Shown in pieces: positions 1 through 8,486 of a stretch of DNA of 36,109 nucleotides; position 1 is the stretch's first letter, and each line of letters begins with the position of its first letter. The stretch is taken from contig VSPM01000028.1 of assembly GCA_009775365.1 (NCBI GenBank), positions 1-36,109 on the forward strand, written 5' to 3'. The notes beneath the pieces are model-generated. The model made no database searches. It was not told the origin of the DNA and saw only the letters and a program-made list of their open reading frames with translations. The stretch comes from Muribaculaceae bacterium. Lineage in GTDB: Bacteria > Bacteroidota > Bacteroidia > Bacteroidales > Muribaculaceae. A program made the position numbers and the translations under genes.

Positions 1-48
1 CATGACTATTCTCAAATAATCTAAGGTGGATGTAATTTTTGCCTCATT

Positions 49-366
49 TTATTTGGATTTTAATATAGTTCGTTCTTTGCCAAGACGGTTTTGGGCAGTG
101 ATGTAGCATATCAGCGCACTGTCGGGCGATTGAACATTTTTATTCAGAAAATTTGTTCCGAGCCGGAAAAGGGAATCGGTGGACAGGGAATGTATTGAGC
201 AGCCATATTCGCTGAGATCTTGCTCAAGAGCGTTGGGCGGCGTTGTGATTGAGTTTTGGGAAAAGGCGTTAGCCTGGAATGCGCCTAAAATAATTGCAAC
301 AATGATGATAAATTGCAATGTAAAAAGTTTAAATATATTGTGTATGTCAGGTCTGAGATATCTCAT
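49..366 (-). CDS. Truncated secreted/membrane-anchored hypothetical protein
   Basis: A 105-residue product that I cannot assign to a named family with confidence. Residues about 14-35 form a hydrophobic segment ending in an AxA-like stretch (QANAFS), consistent with a signal peptide. The mature part contains a DSALICY segment, which resembles the start of the TPR arrays in Bacteroidales signal-peptide-bearing TPR/LuxR proteins; that resemblance is from memory. The protein stops after one such unit. The same frame stays open for 16 codons after the TAA up to the window edge, so the stop may be a nonsense mutation in a longer gene. A good Bacteroidetes promoter lies directly upstream on the same strand. 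Most likely a remnant or a short secreted protein. Confidence 0.4.
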   Translation of the reverse strand: MRYLRPDIHNIFKLFTLQFIIIVAIILGAFQANAFSQNSITTPPNALEQDLSEYGCSIHSLSTDSLFRLGTNFLNKNVQSPDSALICYITAQNRLGKERTILKSK

Positions 367-370
367 AAGA

Positions 371-401
371 CAAAATTAGCAATTATTTCTTGTTTTTACA
401 A
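371..401 (-). promoter_or_regulatory. Bacteroidetes-type promoter for the 49-366 gene
   Basis: On the minus strand, TTG (401-399) is followed after 20 nt by TAATTTTG (378-371), matching the Bacteroidetes -33/-7 pattern. The predicted transcription start falls at about 366, almost on the ATG, so the mRNA would be leaderless or nearly so. Confidence 0.5.
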
Positions 402-502
402 ATTTTTAATGCCAAGCCAATAGTGGCGGTGAAATATCGTGGAAAATTTGTAATTTTGTCTAATAAAACCAGGAGTGTGTAATTACGCAACCTTAATTCA
501 TC

Positions 503-2038
503 ATGAATCACGATACAGATATTGATATAATTCCGGATTCCGTTTGTGGCCGGGGCGGACGTGGGCGTCTGGCTCCGGTTATGCTTGCCGGCACCGGAAG
601 CGATGTGGGAAAGAGCCTTATTGCAACTGGGCTATGCCGTATTTTCTTGCAGGATGGCTATCATCCCGCTCCCTTCAAGGCGCAGAATATGGCGCTTAAC
701 TCGTATGCCACGCCCGATGGATATGAGATTGGAAGAGCGCAGGCTGTGCAGGCAGAGGCCGCCGGGATTCCTTGCTCCACAGATATGAATCCACTGCTTT
801 TGAAGCCGTCGGGCACACACACATCGCAAGTTGTGCTCAACGGCAAGCCTGTCGGCAACAGGGATGCGTATCAGTATTTTCGTAAGGAGGGACGTGAGGA
901 GCTTCGCAAGGAAGTTCATGCGGCTTTCGATCGTCTTGCGTCTGTCTATAATCCTGTTGTGATGGAGGGCGCCGGGAGTGTTTCAGAGATAAATCTGCGC
1001 GACAGCGACCTTGTGAACATGTCGATGGCGAGATATGCCGGCGCAGATGTGATACTTGTGGCAGACATTGACAGGGGCGGAGTGTTTGCAAGCGCCTATG
1101 GCTCGATAATGCTTCAGGACGAGTGCGACCGTAAGCGAATCAAGGGGATAATCATAAATAAGTTTCGCGGAGATATGCGTCTTTTTGAAGAGGGAAGGCG
1201 CATGATGGAGGAGATTTGCGGTGTGCCGGTGCTCGGGGTGGTGCCTATGGCCAAGGATATTCATATAGAGGAAGAAGATTCAGTGGCTCTTTCGTTGAAA
1301 AGGAAGTCTGCATCGGAGTGTCTGGTAAATATAGCGGTGGTTCTTGTAGACCATATATCGAATTTCACGGATTTCGATGTGCCGGAACATGATCCCCGAG
1401 TCAATCTTTACTATGCATCTACCACGGAGGATCTGCAGAACGCTGATATTATCATACTCCCGGGAAGTAAGTCAACACTTTCCGATCTTGCAGCGCTGCG
1501 TAAGTCGGGGCTGGCAAAAGGGGTAATTGAGGAGGCGAAGAAAGGGAAAACAATTATAGGCATCTGCGGAGGTTATCAGATGATGGGAATTGATGTGGCC
1601 GACCCTGATGGGGTGGAGGGGGATATAAAAATCCTTCCGGGGCTCGGACTTCTGCCGGTGCATACTGTTCTTTCCGGTGAAAAAGTGACAAGGCCGGTTA
1701 AGTTCAAATTTCTTAAAGAGAATGAGGTGTGTGAGGGCTATGAGATTCATATGGGAGTAAGCAGTCCGGAAGAGGGGGGAGTCCCGGTCAACCTACTTTC
1801 TGATGGCACGCCGGATGGCTGCATGGCTTCTCCGAAAGTGTTCGGGACTTACATACATGGAGTTCTTGACAACAAGGCGGTGCTCGATTATGTGCTGTCT
1901 CCATACACAGATCTCAAAAGTGATGCGGATTTCGACGCGCATGAATATAAGGAAAGGCAGTATGACGCATTGGCCGACCTGTTGCGCAGCTGCATAGACA
2001 TTGAAAAGTTGTATAAAATATTAAGACGCAATGATTGA
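503..2038 (+). CDS. cobQ: Cobyric acid synthase (amidotransferase CobQ/CbiP)
   Basis: Catalyses the glutamine- and ATP-dependent amidation of side chains b, d, e and g of adenosylcobyrinic acid a,c-diamide to give cobyric acid, in the cytoplasm. At 511 residues it has the normal family length. The N-terminal dethiobiotin-synthetase-like ATPase domain carries GTGSDVGKS at 30-38 and the FKAQNMALNSY signature soon after. The C-terminal class I glutaminase-like domain carries GICGGYQ, with the nucleophile Cys near 355, and GTYIHG, with a His near 452. The annotated ATG leaves about 24 residues before the ATPase core; a later start is possible. It overlaps the next gene by 8 nt, indicating an operon with cobD and cbiB. 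No cobalamin riboswitch was recognised in the 120 nt upstream; a TAATTTTG at 451-458 lacks a well-placed -33 partner. Confidence 0.97.
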   Translation: MNHDTDIDIIPDSVCGRGGRGRLAPVMLAGTGSDVGKSLIATGLCRIFLQDGYHPAPFKAQNMALNSYATPDGYEIGRAQAVQAEAAGIPCSTDMNPLLLKPSGTHTSQVVLNGKPVGNRDAYQYFRKEGREELRKEVHAAFDRLASVYNPVVMEGAGSVSEINLRDSDLVNMSMARYAGADVILVADIDRGGVFASAYGSIMLQDECDRKRIKGIIINKFRGDMRLFEEGRRMMEEICGVPVLGVVPMAKDIHIEEEDSVALSLKRKSASECLVNIAVVLVDHISNFTDFDVPEHDPRVNLYYASTTEDLQNADIIILPGSKSTLSDLAALRKSGLAKGVIEEAKKGKTIIGICGGYQMMGIDVADPDGVEGDIKILPGLGLLPVHTVLSGEKVTRPVKFKFLKENEVCEGYEIHMGVSSPEEGGVPVNLLSDGTPDGCMASPKVFGTYIHGVLDNKAVLDYVLSPYTDLKSDADFDAHEYKERQYDALADLLRSCIDIEKLYKILRRND

Positions 2039-3038
2039 AGGGCATGGCGACGATCTTCACCGCTACCAAGGGAAGGTTAAATATAATTTCAGTTCAAATA
2101 TTTATGCCGGAGTGAGCCATGAAGGATTGATGAAGCATATTTCAAGTCTTGGCAATCTCATTAAGAGTTATCCGGAGCCTGAGCCTGTTTCGCTTGAACG
2201 ATTAATAGCCTCGGAGCATGGTGTAAGGCCGGAAGAAGTGCTTGTCACTAATGGCGCTACGGAGGCGATATACTTGATCGCCCGTGTGTTGGGTGGAAAA
2301 CGAGCCGGTATTGTAAGCCCAACATTCAGAGAATATCAGGATGCCTGCCGGATTAACGGTCTGCAGGTGGTATTTATAAGTGAAGTTACAGATTCAGCGG
2401 ATGTTGAGTCGGTGTGGGTGTGTAATCCAAACAATCCGACCGGAAAAGTCATAGACAAGAATCTTCTTCTTCGGGAGGCATGTCTTCACCCTGAAAAACT
2501 TTTTGTGATAGACCAGGCTTATGCTCTATATACTTCTTTGCCTGTGGTTTCCTCCTCAGAAGGCGTGGGGGCCGGCAATATAATTCTTCTCAGTTCTCTT
2601 ACAAAGCAGTTTGCCGTGCCGGGGCTGCGCATTGGCTATGCCGTGGGTTCTGAGAAACTGTTGGAGCGAATAAGGGGTGTCAGGATGCCGTGGTCAGTAG
2701 GAGGAATCTCCATTTCAGGCGCAGAGTATTTAATTGAGCACAAGGATAGCTATGCTATAGATTCAGAGGGTTTGCATAGAGAGGCGTTGCGGCTTGCTGA
2801 GGCATTTGGAGAGATAGGTATAGACGTATGTGAAACTGACTGCAACTTCATCCTTTGCCGGCTCCCGGAGGGAAGACGCGCTGATGAGTTGAAGGAATGT
2901 CTTGTGGAGAGGGTGGGTATTCTGATACGCGATGCCTCGAATTTTGAGGGGCTCGACTCGCGTTGCTTCAGGGTGGCTGCTCAGGGCAGAGAGGAGAATG
3001 ATTTGTTGATAAAAGCGTTGAAAGAATGGATTTTATAA
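2031..3038 (+). CDS. cobD: Threonine-phosphate decarboxylase (CobD/CobC-type, PLP)
   Basis: A fold-type I PLP enzyme of the histidinol-phosphate aminotransferase family. In this context it is the decarboxylase that makes (R)-1-aminopropan-2-ol phosphate from L-threonine phosphate, the linker attached to cobyric acid by CbiB. Visible features are the N-terminal HGDDLHRY (HGG-like) motif, TNGATEAI at 73-80, NPNNPTG at 132-138, the PLP-contacting Asp161, and the Schiff-base Lys192 in SLTKQF followed by GLRIGY. The length of 335 residues is typical. It overlaps cobQ by 8 nt and cbiB by 13 nt, so translation is probably coupled. From sequence alone a histidinol-phosphate aminotransferase cannot be excluded; the neighbours decide. 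Confidence 0.92.
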   Translation: MIEGHGDDLHRYQGKVKYNFSSNIYAGVSHEGLMKHISSLGNLIKSYPEPEPVSLERLIASEHGVRPEEVLVTNGATEAIYLIARVLGGKRAGIVSPTFREYQDACRINGLQVVFISEVTDSADVESVWVCNPNNPTGKVIDKNLLLREACLHPEKLFVIDQAYALYTSLPVVSSSEGVGAGNIILLSSLTKQFAVPGLRIGYAVGSEKLLERIRGVRMPWSVGGISISGAEYLIEHKDSYAIDSEGLHREALRLAEAFGEIGIDVCETDCNFILCRLPEGRRADELKECLVERVGILIRDASNFEGLDSRCFRVAAQGREENDLLIKALKEWIL

Positions 3039-3973
3039 TAGCATTGGCTCCGTTGATTTTGGGCTGGATATTGGATATGATTTTCGGAGATCCGGAGAGG
3101 TTGCCGCATCCTGTGGTAGGATTCGGAAAAGCTATCTCTTTTTTTGAGCGACGTTTCAACAAAGGTGCGGCTCCTGTGCGGAGAATGATGGGTGGCCTCA
3201 CTGCTGTCGGGCTTATACTCACTGTCTATCTCCTTGCTGTCTTGTTGCTCACAGTCCTACTGCCTTTCCCGTGGGTGTCGATGGCAGTGGAGGGCGTATT
3301 GATTTTTTTCTGCCTTGCCGGAAAGACTTTGGTAAAGGAAGTCAGGGAGGTGTTCAAGGCTTGCGACCGGTCTTTGGATGCGGGAAGGAGGCAGGTTGCC
3401 AGGATTGTGGGTCGAGACACGGGGGCGTTGTCTGCCCGGGAGGTTCGCACGGCAGCTTTGGAGACCTTGGCGGAAAATCTTAGTGACGGAGTTATTGCCC
3501 CTTTGTTTTGGTATGCCGTTCTTGGATTGCCGGGGATGCTCGCCTATAAGATGGTCAACACGCTCGATTCGATGATAGGATATAAGAATGAACGATATGG
3601 TGATTTTGGGTATATGGCGGCCAACATTGACGATATAGCTAATTGGATACCGGCGAGGGTGTCGGCATTTCTGATGGTTTTAGCGGCAGGAAAGCCGAAG
3701 TTGATGAAGTTTGTCAGGAAATATGGGCGTTGCCATGCCAGCCCCAATAGCGGCTGGCCTGAGGCAGCACTGGCCGGGATTCTTAATTGCCGGTTTGGGG
3801 GGCCTCATGATTATTTTGGAGCGACGGTCTATAAACCATATATCGGCACTAACAATCGCAAGTTGACCACGGCTGACATGGTGCGCTCGATAACCGTTTT
3901 TCATCGGGCAGAAGTCATGGCCGTCGCGATAGTATGTGTAGCCAGGCTTCTGCTCCTGCTCGTTCTTGTATAA
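3026..3973 (+). CDS. cbiB: Adenosylcobinamide-phosphate synthase CbiB
   Basis: An integral membrane enzyme that joins the aminopropanol (phosphate) arm to adenosylcobyric acid, giving adenosylcobinamide (phosphate). The 315-residue protein starts with the family signature GWILDMIFGDPERLPHPV, has hydrophobic segments near residues 2-18, 55-95 and 155-175 and at the C terminus, and contains the conserved central block NLSDGVIAPLFWY followed by the NTLDSMIGYKNERYGDFG region. The last residues are hydrophobic and rich in Leu and Val. The start overlaps cobD by 13 nt. It is the last gene of the + strand block; only 76 nt separate its stop from the stop of the convergent cobC gene, and I see no clear hairpin there. 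Confidence 0.96.
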   Translation: MDFIIALAPLILGWILDMIFGDPERLPHPVVGFGKAISFFERRFNKGAAPVRRMMGGLTAVGLILTVYLLAVLLLTVLLPFPWVSMAVEGVLIFFCLAGKTLVKEVREVFKACDRSLDAGRRQVARIVGRDTGALSAREVRTAALETLAENLSDGVIAPLFWYAVLGLPGMLAYKMVNTLDSMIGYKNERYGDFGYMAANIDDIANWIPARVSAFLMVLAAGKPKLMKFVRKYGRCHASPNSGWPEAALAGILNCRFGGPHDYFGATVYKPYIGTNNRKLTTADMVRSITVFHRAEVMAVAIVCVARLLLLLVLV

Positions 3974-4049
3974 TAGCCCCAATTTAAGATAGAGCACTCT
4001 CAGCAAGCTTCATTCAAAAGCAAAAAGAGACTAAGCGCACGTTTCTTAA

Positions 4050-4589
4050 TCAGAGTGACAGGTGGAGTATCGCACCGTACCCCGGCTGTCGGCAGAAAGC
4101 CTCTTCGTAAGTGATGCCCGAAAGCATAGCCATGGCATGAATCATGATGCCGCCGTGTGTGAAGACTGCGATTTTTGCTCCCGGAGTATAATTGCGTTCT
4201 TTAAGTTCAGACAGAAAGCACTCAAGTCGATGACGTTGTTGAATAGATGACTCTCCTCCTGTAGGAGCCACGTTCATGAAGTCGGCATACCATTCCTGAA
4301 GCCTCGGGTCGGTTATCTTGTCATATCGCATCATCTCCCATTCGCCGAAATTCATTTCCATAAGTCTTTTGTCGAACTTTGGAGTTGTGAAACCGCAATA
4401 TTCAGCGAGTCTTACGCACCTTGACAGAGGGCTGCAATATATTTCATCAAAATGAATGCCGGCAAGCCCGTCTTTCACAATGAGTGCCTCCTCAGGAAAC
4501 GAAGGGGCTAACGGCACATCGGTCTGTCCGTAGCACACTCCCGGCGGCACGTCTACAGACGTATGGCGTATAAATGTAAGATTAATCAT
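4050..4589 (-). CDS. cobC: Alpha-ribazole phosphatase (histidine phosphatase family)
   Basis: Removes the 5'-phosphate from alpha-ribazole-5'-phosphate (or adenosylcobalamin-5'-phosphate) in nucleotide-loop assembly. The 179-residue protein belongs to the histidine phosphatase (phosphoglycerate mutase-like) superfamily. It shows RHT at 8-10 with the phospho-accepting His9, the CobC-typical continuation VDVPPGVCYGQTD, a second Arg in SPLSRC, Glu83 in NFGEWE, the GGES motif at 111-114, and the second catalytic His145 in FTHGG. The start overlaps the cobS stop by 4 nt (ATGA-type coupling). The name rests on the VPPGVCYGQTD block and its position in a cob operon; the fold alone would not distinguish it from other phosphatases. 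Confidence 0.93.
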   Translation of the reverse strand: MINLTFIRHTSVDVPPGVCYGQTDVPLAPSFPEEALIVKDGLAGIHFDEIYCSPLSRCVRLAEYCGFTTPKFDKRLMEMNFGEWEMMRYDKITDPRLQEWYADFMNVAPTGGESSIQQRHRLECFLSELKERNYTPGAKIAVFTHGGIMIHAMAMLSGITYEEAFCRQPGYGAILHLSL

Positions 4590-5365
4590 AGCTGGCTATG
4601 AATAATGGTTATCGCTGTGAGCGATGAAATTTCACACAATATAAATGTGGCTCCGCAGCAGTCGCCTGTGTACCCGCCGATTTTACGCCGCATATACACG
4701 CAAAGCCCGCACATTACAATCAACGGGAGGATTGCCGCAAGTGCATACCATCTGTTTTCACTCAAGAGAGGAATGGCCGGAATCATGCCGATTATGGTCA
4801 TTATAATCAATCGCCCCGGCTTCATGCGCTGATAAGATGCCTTGTTCTTGGCTCCTTCCGGCCGGGCATATGGGAGAAGGTTGGTGAGTTGCCCGGCGAG
4901 AAGTTTTGAAAAAGGGTCAGAAGCAAGAATTGCCACAGCGGCAAAGAGGGATGGCAGCGAAGAAAGCAGGGCCGATATTGTCAAAAAATATATGATAAGC
5001 CCGATCACTCCGTATGTGCCTATGTGAGAGTCTTTCATTATGGCGAGTATCCTCTCTTTAGTGTATCCGCCTCCAAATCCGTCGCAGAAATCCGCGAGAC
5101 CATCTTCATGTAATGCCCCGGTGAGCAGCAGTCTTCCGCTCAAAGCGATAGCCACGGCGGCAAGCGGCGGCAATACGAACGACAGTGCGTATATTAGCAC
5201 AGCGCAAGTGCCCCCTGTGATCCATCCGGCAAGAGGAAGAAAGCCTACCGCCCGGTCGTAGTTGCCCTGACTGACTTTAACTAATTTCCACAGCGGGAGC
5301 CTCGTGAAGAGAGTCACGGCTGCGGCTGCATCGCGGATAATGCTGTCAGAAGTATTTTGTGACAT
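4586..5365 (-). CDS. cobS: Adenosylcobinamide-GDP ribazoletransferase (cobalamin synthase)
   Basis: The inner-membrane enzyme that joins adenosylcobinamide-GDP to alpha-ribazole (or its phosphate), forming adenosylcobalamin (phosphate). The 259-residue protein contains the diagnostic motif HEDGLADFCDGFGGG at 86-100, followed by KDSHIGTYG at 111-119, and the N-terminal FTRLPL segment common to the family. Several hydrophobic helices follow, near 44-70, 115-150, 175-215 and the C terminus. It overlaps the upstream cobT by 20 nt and the downstream cobC by 4 nt, so the four minus-strand genes form one tight operon. Confidence 0.96.
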   Translation of the reverse strand: MSQNTSDSIIRDAAAAVTLFTRLPLWKLVKVSQGNYDRAVGFLPLAGWITGGTCAVLIYALSFVLPPLAAVAIALSGRLLLTGALHEDGLADFCDGFGGGYTKERILAIMKDSHIGTYGVIGLIIYFLTISALLSSLPSLFAAVAILASDPFSKLLAGQLTNLLPYARPEGAKNKASYQRMKPGRLIIMTIIGMIPAIPLLSENRWYALAAILPLIVMCGLCVYMRRKIGGYTGDCCGATFILCEISSLTAITIIHSQL

Positions 5366-6383
5366 TGGCGCATCCGAAAGAGTCCATTCGGTTGATCATT
5401 CTCACTGCCGATTCGATTATCGGGTAGGCGCATACAGCTCCGGAGCCCTCTCCGAGTCTGAGGTCAAGGTGAAGAAGAGCTTTCACACCCATTGTCTGCA
5501 GCATAAGCTTATGTCCGCTCTCGTCGCCCTGATGTCCGAACACAGCATAATCCATAACCTCCGGATAAAGCTGCGAGGCGGCAAGTATGCAGCTTGTCAT
5601 GATGAATCCGTCTACAATTATAATCATTCCAAGTTCGGCGGCACGAAGCATTCCCCCCACAGCCATTGCCATCTCATAGCCTCCGAACCAAGCAAGACGT
5701 GATTTCACAGATCCGTCGCCGGAATAATTGGCAGCTGCACGCGAAAGAACATCGAATTTATGGCGTATGCCTTCAGTGTTGAGCCCGGCGCCTGCGCCGA
5801 TACACTGTTCAAGCGGTATTCCGGTGAAGAGGTGCATCCACATCGATGAAGATGATGTGTTGCCGCTCCCCATCTCGCCAAAACTTATTATGTTGCATCC
5901 TGTGGAGGCATGTATGTCGCTCACGACTTCAGCTCCTCTTTGCAGGCAGAGGTCAAATTCTTCTTCAGTCATAGCGGGTCCGTGAAGGAAGTTTCGAGTG
6001 GAGCGAGCCACTTTTTTATCGATTATGCCATGTCCGGCCGGAATGTCGTAGTCCACACCGGCGTCAACGAGCACAAGGCGGAATCCGTGTTGCTCGCAAA
6101 GGAAATTTATTCCTGCACCCCCTTTTGAGAAGTGGCTTAGCTGTTGCCAGGTGACTTCTTTTGGCGACACCGTAACTCCCTCTTCAATCACTCCGTGGTC
6201 TGCTGCGAAAAGCACGTTGTGTGGCTCTCTCAGTTCCGGCGATAAAGTGTGCTGAATGAGGCAGATTCTCAAGGCGAGTTCCTCAAGCCGCCCGAGCGAG
6301 CCCTTGGGCTTAGTGAGATTGTCTATTTTATTTTGAATGTCGGAGGAGATGCTTCTGTCGAGAGGTTTTATGCTAAATTCCAT
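5346..6383 (-). CDS. cobT: Nicotinate-nucleotide--dimethylbenzimidazole phosphoribosyltransferase
   Basis: Transfers phosphoribose from nicotinate mononucleotide to the lower-ligand base (for example dimethylbenzimidazole) to give alpha-ribazole phosphate. At 345 residues it is full length. Recognisable blocks are the N-terminal TKPKGSLGRLEELA, FAADHGVIEEGVT, the GEMGSGNTSSSS phosphate-binding region and the C-terminal LDLRLGEGSGA, whose Glu312 corresponds to the catalytic Glu of the family. The gene begins 8 nt after cobU and overlaps cobS by 20 nt. Its substrate nicotinate mononucleotide is the product of the pncB gene at 24273 in this same window. Confidence 0.97.
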   Translation of the reverse strand: MEFSIKPLDRSISSDIQNKIDNLTKPKGSLGRLEELALRICLIQHTLSPELREPHNVLFAADHGVIEEGVTVSPKEVTWQQLSHFSKGGAGINFLCEQHGFRLVLVDAGVDYDIPAGHGIIDKKVARSTRNFLHGPAMTEEEFDLCLQRGAEVVSDIHASTGCNIISFGEMGSGNTSSSSMWMHLFTGIPLEQCIGAGAGLNTEGIRHKFDVLSRAAANYSGDGSVKSRLAWFGGYEMAMAVGGMLRAAELGMIIIVDGFIMTSCILAASQLYPEVMDYAVFGHQGDESGHKLMLQTMGVKALLHLDLRLGEGSGAVCAYPIIESAVRMINRMDSFGCANVTKYF

Positions 6384-6391
6384 GTCCGGTA

Positions 6392-6913
6392 TTATGGTTT
6401 TATTTTTACGTCGATGCCCGAAACAATCATGTGGGCCTCGGTTGAAAGTGATGCTACGTATTGGTTTATGGAGCCTTGCAGGTCGGAAAACCGGCGTTGC
6501 ATGGCATTTGGCGACACGCCGCCTAACCCCACTTCATTTGTGACAAAGATTATAGATGCCCCTTTTGCGATAAGAGCGTCAGCCTGATCTTTCATAAACT
6601 GTAGAGCCTCTTCAATATTTTCATTGAAATGGAAAAAGCAGTTTGTTGCCCAAAGGGTAACACAGTCGAACAAAGCCACGTCGTTTTCCGACATCGGCAC
6701 ATCAGCAACGTTTATCGGTGATTCAAAAGTGGTCCATTGCGGGCCTCGGCGTTGCTTATGGGCATCCACGCGCTTTCGGAATTCATCATCGTGCACCTGT
6801 GCAGTTGCCACATATAATGGAGACGGCGAGAGTGTAAGAGCCATTTTTTCTGCAAACACGCTTTTCCCTGAGCGCTGGCCTCCGGTGACAAAAACAATCC
6901 GTCGATTATTCAT
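6392..6913 (-). CDS. cobU: Adenosylcobinamide kinase / cobinamide-phosphate guanylyltransferase
   Basis: A bifunctional enzyme that phosphorylates adenosylcobinamide and then transfers GMP to give adenosylcobinamide-GDP, the substrate of CobS. The 173-residue protein has the Walker A motif GGQRSGKS at 11-18, the ATAQVHDDEFRKRVDAH block with His52 as the probable guanylylated residue, the D83-containing FDCVTLW strand, and the later FVTNEVGLG motif. It is the first gene of the minus-strand cobUTSC operon. Its ATG lies close behind a near-consensus promoter at 6932-6962. Confidence 0.96.
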   Translation of the reverse strand: MNNRRIVFVTGGQRSGKSVFAEKMALTLSPSPLYVATAQVHDDEFRKRVDAHKQRRGPQWTTFESPINVADVPMSENDVALFDCVTLWATNCFFHFNENIEEALQFMKDQADALIAKGASIIFVTNEVGLGGVSPNAMQRRFSDLQGSINQYVASLSTEAHMIVSGIDVKIKP

Positions 6914-6931
6914 GAAGGGTTATATTTTTTG

Positions 6932-6962
6932 TAAAATTAGATAAATATTTTAAGATTCACAA
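6932..6962 (-). promoter_or_regulatory. Promoter of the cobUTSC operon
   Basis: On the minus strand, TTG (6962-6960) is followed after 20 nt by TAATTTTA (6939-6932), one base off the TAnnTTTG consensus. It would start transcription shortly before the cobU ATG at 6913. No B12-box-like leader fits in so short a 5' end. Confidence 0.45.
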
Positions 6963-6984
6963 CACTGATTTGAACTATAAGAAT

Positions 6985-6992
6985 TAACTTTG
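6985..6992 (+). promoter_or_regulatory. Possible -7 element of the DUF418 gene
   Basis: TAACTTTG matches the Bacteroidetes -7 box and lies 77 nt before the ATG at 7069. A well-spaced TTG at -33 is missing, so this is tentative. It would be divergent from the cobU promoter. Confidence 0.35.
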
Positions 6993-7068
6993 CAGAAATA
7001 AGGCGGCAAATGAGCCGAGAAATATCCGGCGGCTGATTTTGCCGGAGTTGCTGAAAATATAACCTGAC

Positions 7069-8265
7069 ATGAGTGAGATTAAGGAAACTGTAAAAAAACA
7101 TGCGAGAGTAGACGTGGCTGATGTGTTGCGAGGCTTTGCTGTGCTGGCTATCGTGCTGCTCCATTCAATCGAGCATTTCAATTTCTATTCCTTTCCCGAC
7201 ACTTCGGGGCAGGGCGCATGGCTGAATTTTACCGACAAGGCAATCTGGGACGGTCTTTTCTTTGCCTTTGGCGGGAAGGCGTATGCCATTTTTGCCATGC
7301 TGTTCGGATTCAGTTTCTTTATCCAGCATGACAATCAGCGAATGCGTGGCAATGATTTCCGCTTGCGTTTCTGCTGGAGGCTAATGTGGCTTTTCATAAT
7401 AGGGCAGCTTGACGCCTGTTTTTTCACCGGAGAGATTCTTGTGATGTATGCCTTGATTGGTTTTGTGCTGGTGCTGACATGCAAGTTTTCCGATAAATGG
7501 CTTATTGCCCTCATTGCGCTGTGTGTGGCGCAGCCGTCGTGCATATATCAGATAATAAGGGCAGTGTGTGATTCTTCTTATGAGATGCCACATATTGACA
7601 CTGCCTCGTTCTGGGCGGCTACATACGATGCGCAGACCAATGCTGGTTTCTTTGAGACTGTGAAGGTGAATCTATGGGAGGGGCAGCTTGCTTCTCTTGC
7701 ATGGGCTTGGGATCATGGACGTATTTTCCAGACAGCCGGACTGTTCATGGCCGGGATGCTTATAGGACGCCGCGGATGGTTCCTGCGCAAGTCGCTTGGT
7801 GGCTGGGGTAGGGCTCTGGCAATAGCATTGGTGTGCTATTTCCCTATCTATGGGCTGAATAATATGGTGGGGAATTATATTGAGAATACAAATGTTCTGA
7901 CTCCATTGTCGATAATACTTTCATCTTTGGCAAATCTTTGTTTCATGGCGATTCTTGTGAGCGGATTGCTATATGCTTATTATTGCACCGGTTGTCTGAG
8001 CCGCGTGCTGAGCAGATTGATTCCGTATGGCCGCATGAGCATGACTAACTATGTGACTCAAGGGATGATTGGTTCGGCGTTATATTATCATTGGGGGCTT
8101 TATCTTAGGGTAGGCATAACGGGTAGTGTTCTGATAGGGATTGCAATATTTGCGGTTCAATACATGGCCTGTCGCATCTGGGTGAACCATCATTCACATG
8201 GCCCGTTGGAGTGGTTCTGGAAAAAGGTCACATGGCTCGACCTGCCCCCCTTCCTCCGCCGTTAA
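7069..8265 (+). CDS. DUF418 family integral membrane protein
   Basis: A 398-residue polytopic membrane protein. The N-terminal DVADVLRGFAVLAIVLLH segment is the typical opening of DUF418/YeiB-like proteins, in which a conserved RG precedes the first membrane helix. About nine to ten hydrophobic helices can be read. The C-terminal part, with PYGRMSMTNYVTQG and then GPLEWFWKKVTW, is the DUF418 domain signature. The family is related to membrane acyltransferases, but its substrate is not established. The gene stands alone, divergent from cobU. Its last 38 bases overlap, on the other strand, the 3' end of a truncated nucleotidyltransferase gene. Confidence 0.9.
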   Translation: MSEIKETVKKHARVDVADVLRGFAVLAIVLLHSIEHFNFYSFPDTSGQGAWLNFTDKAIWDGLFFAFGGKAYAIFAMLFGFSFFIQHDNQRMRGNDFRLRFCWRLMWLFIIGQLDACFFTGEILVMYALIGFVLVLTCKFSDKWLIALIALCVAQPSCIYQIIRAVCDSSYEMPHIDTASFWAATYDAQTNAGFFETVKVNLWEGQLASLAWAWDHGRIFQTAGLFMAGMLIGRRGWFLRKSLGGWGRALAIALVCYFPIYGLNNMVGNYIENTNVLTPLSIILSSLANLCFMAILVSGLLYAYYCTGCLSRVLSRLIPYGRMSMTNYVTQGMIGSALYYHWGLYLRVGITGSVLIGIAIFAVQYMACRIWVNHHSHGPLEWFWKKVTWLDLPPFLRR

Positions 8266-8461
8266 ACCCCGGAATCATCCATCTCCCTGATATACTTTCT
8301 TCTAATAATCCCGGCCTATGATTAGAGAGGTAGGTTGCCATTATGTCTAAGTCGCTGTCAGGCCGCTCGTCTCCTCTGGCAAAAGAACCGAATATCCATG
8401 CTTTTTCTATCGGTTGAGTAGAAAAAAATAACTTTAGTTTATTTAAAAGGTCTTGCGACAT
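8228..8461 (-). pseudogene. Truncated MNT-type nucleotidyltransferase (MntA-like)
   Basis: A 77-residue frame carrying the nucleotidyltransferase core of minimal (MNT/MntA-type) domains: GSFARG at 25-30 and the metal-binding pair Asp37/Asp39 in DSDLDI. After about residue 48 the usual C-terminal helix region is replaced by unrelated residues that run antisense through the end of the DUF418 gene, so the domain is incomplete (family members are about 95-110 residues). MntA proteins normally act as antitoxins that adenylylate a HEPN toxin; no HEPN gene is adjacent. The N-terminal half and its promoter are intact, so a short product may still be made. Part of the sequence is duplicated at 12956-13043. 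Confidence 0.65.
8308..8395. repeat. 88-bp direct repeat, copy 1
   Basis: Identical at 84 of 88 positions (hand alignment) to 12956-13043 in the same orientation. It covers the GSFARG...DSDLDI coding core of the nucleotidyltransferase. Sequence on both sides differs between the copies. Confidence 0.9.
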
Positions 8462-8486
8462 AGGATATAATTTTAATGATATGACG

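Noticed and set aside
370..502. Possible cobalamin riboswitch before cobQ
   Set aside because: A GCCAAGCCAAT/AGTGGC-like stretch caught the eye, but the segment is too short and lacks the B12-box and paired elements.
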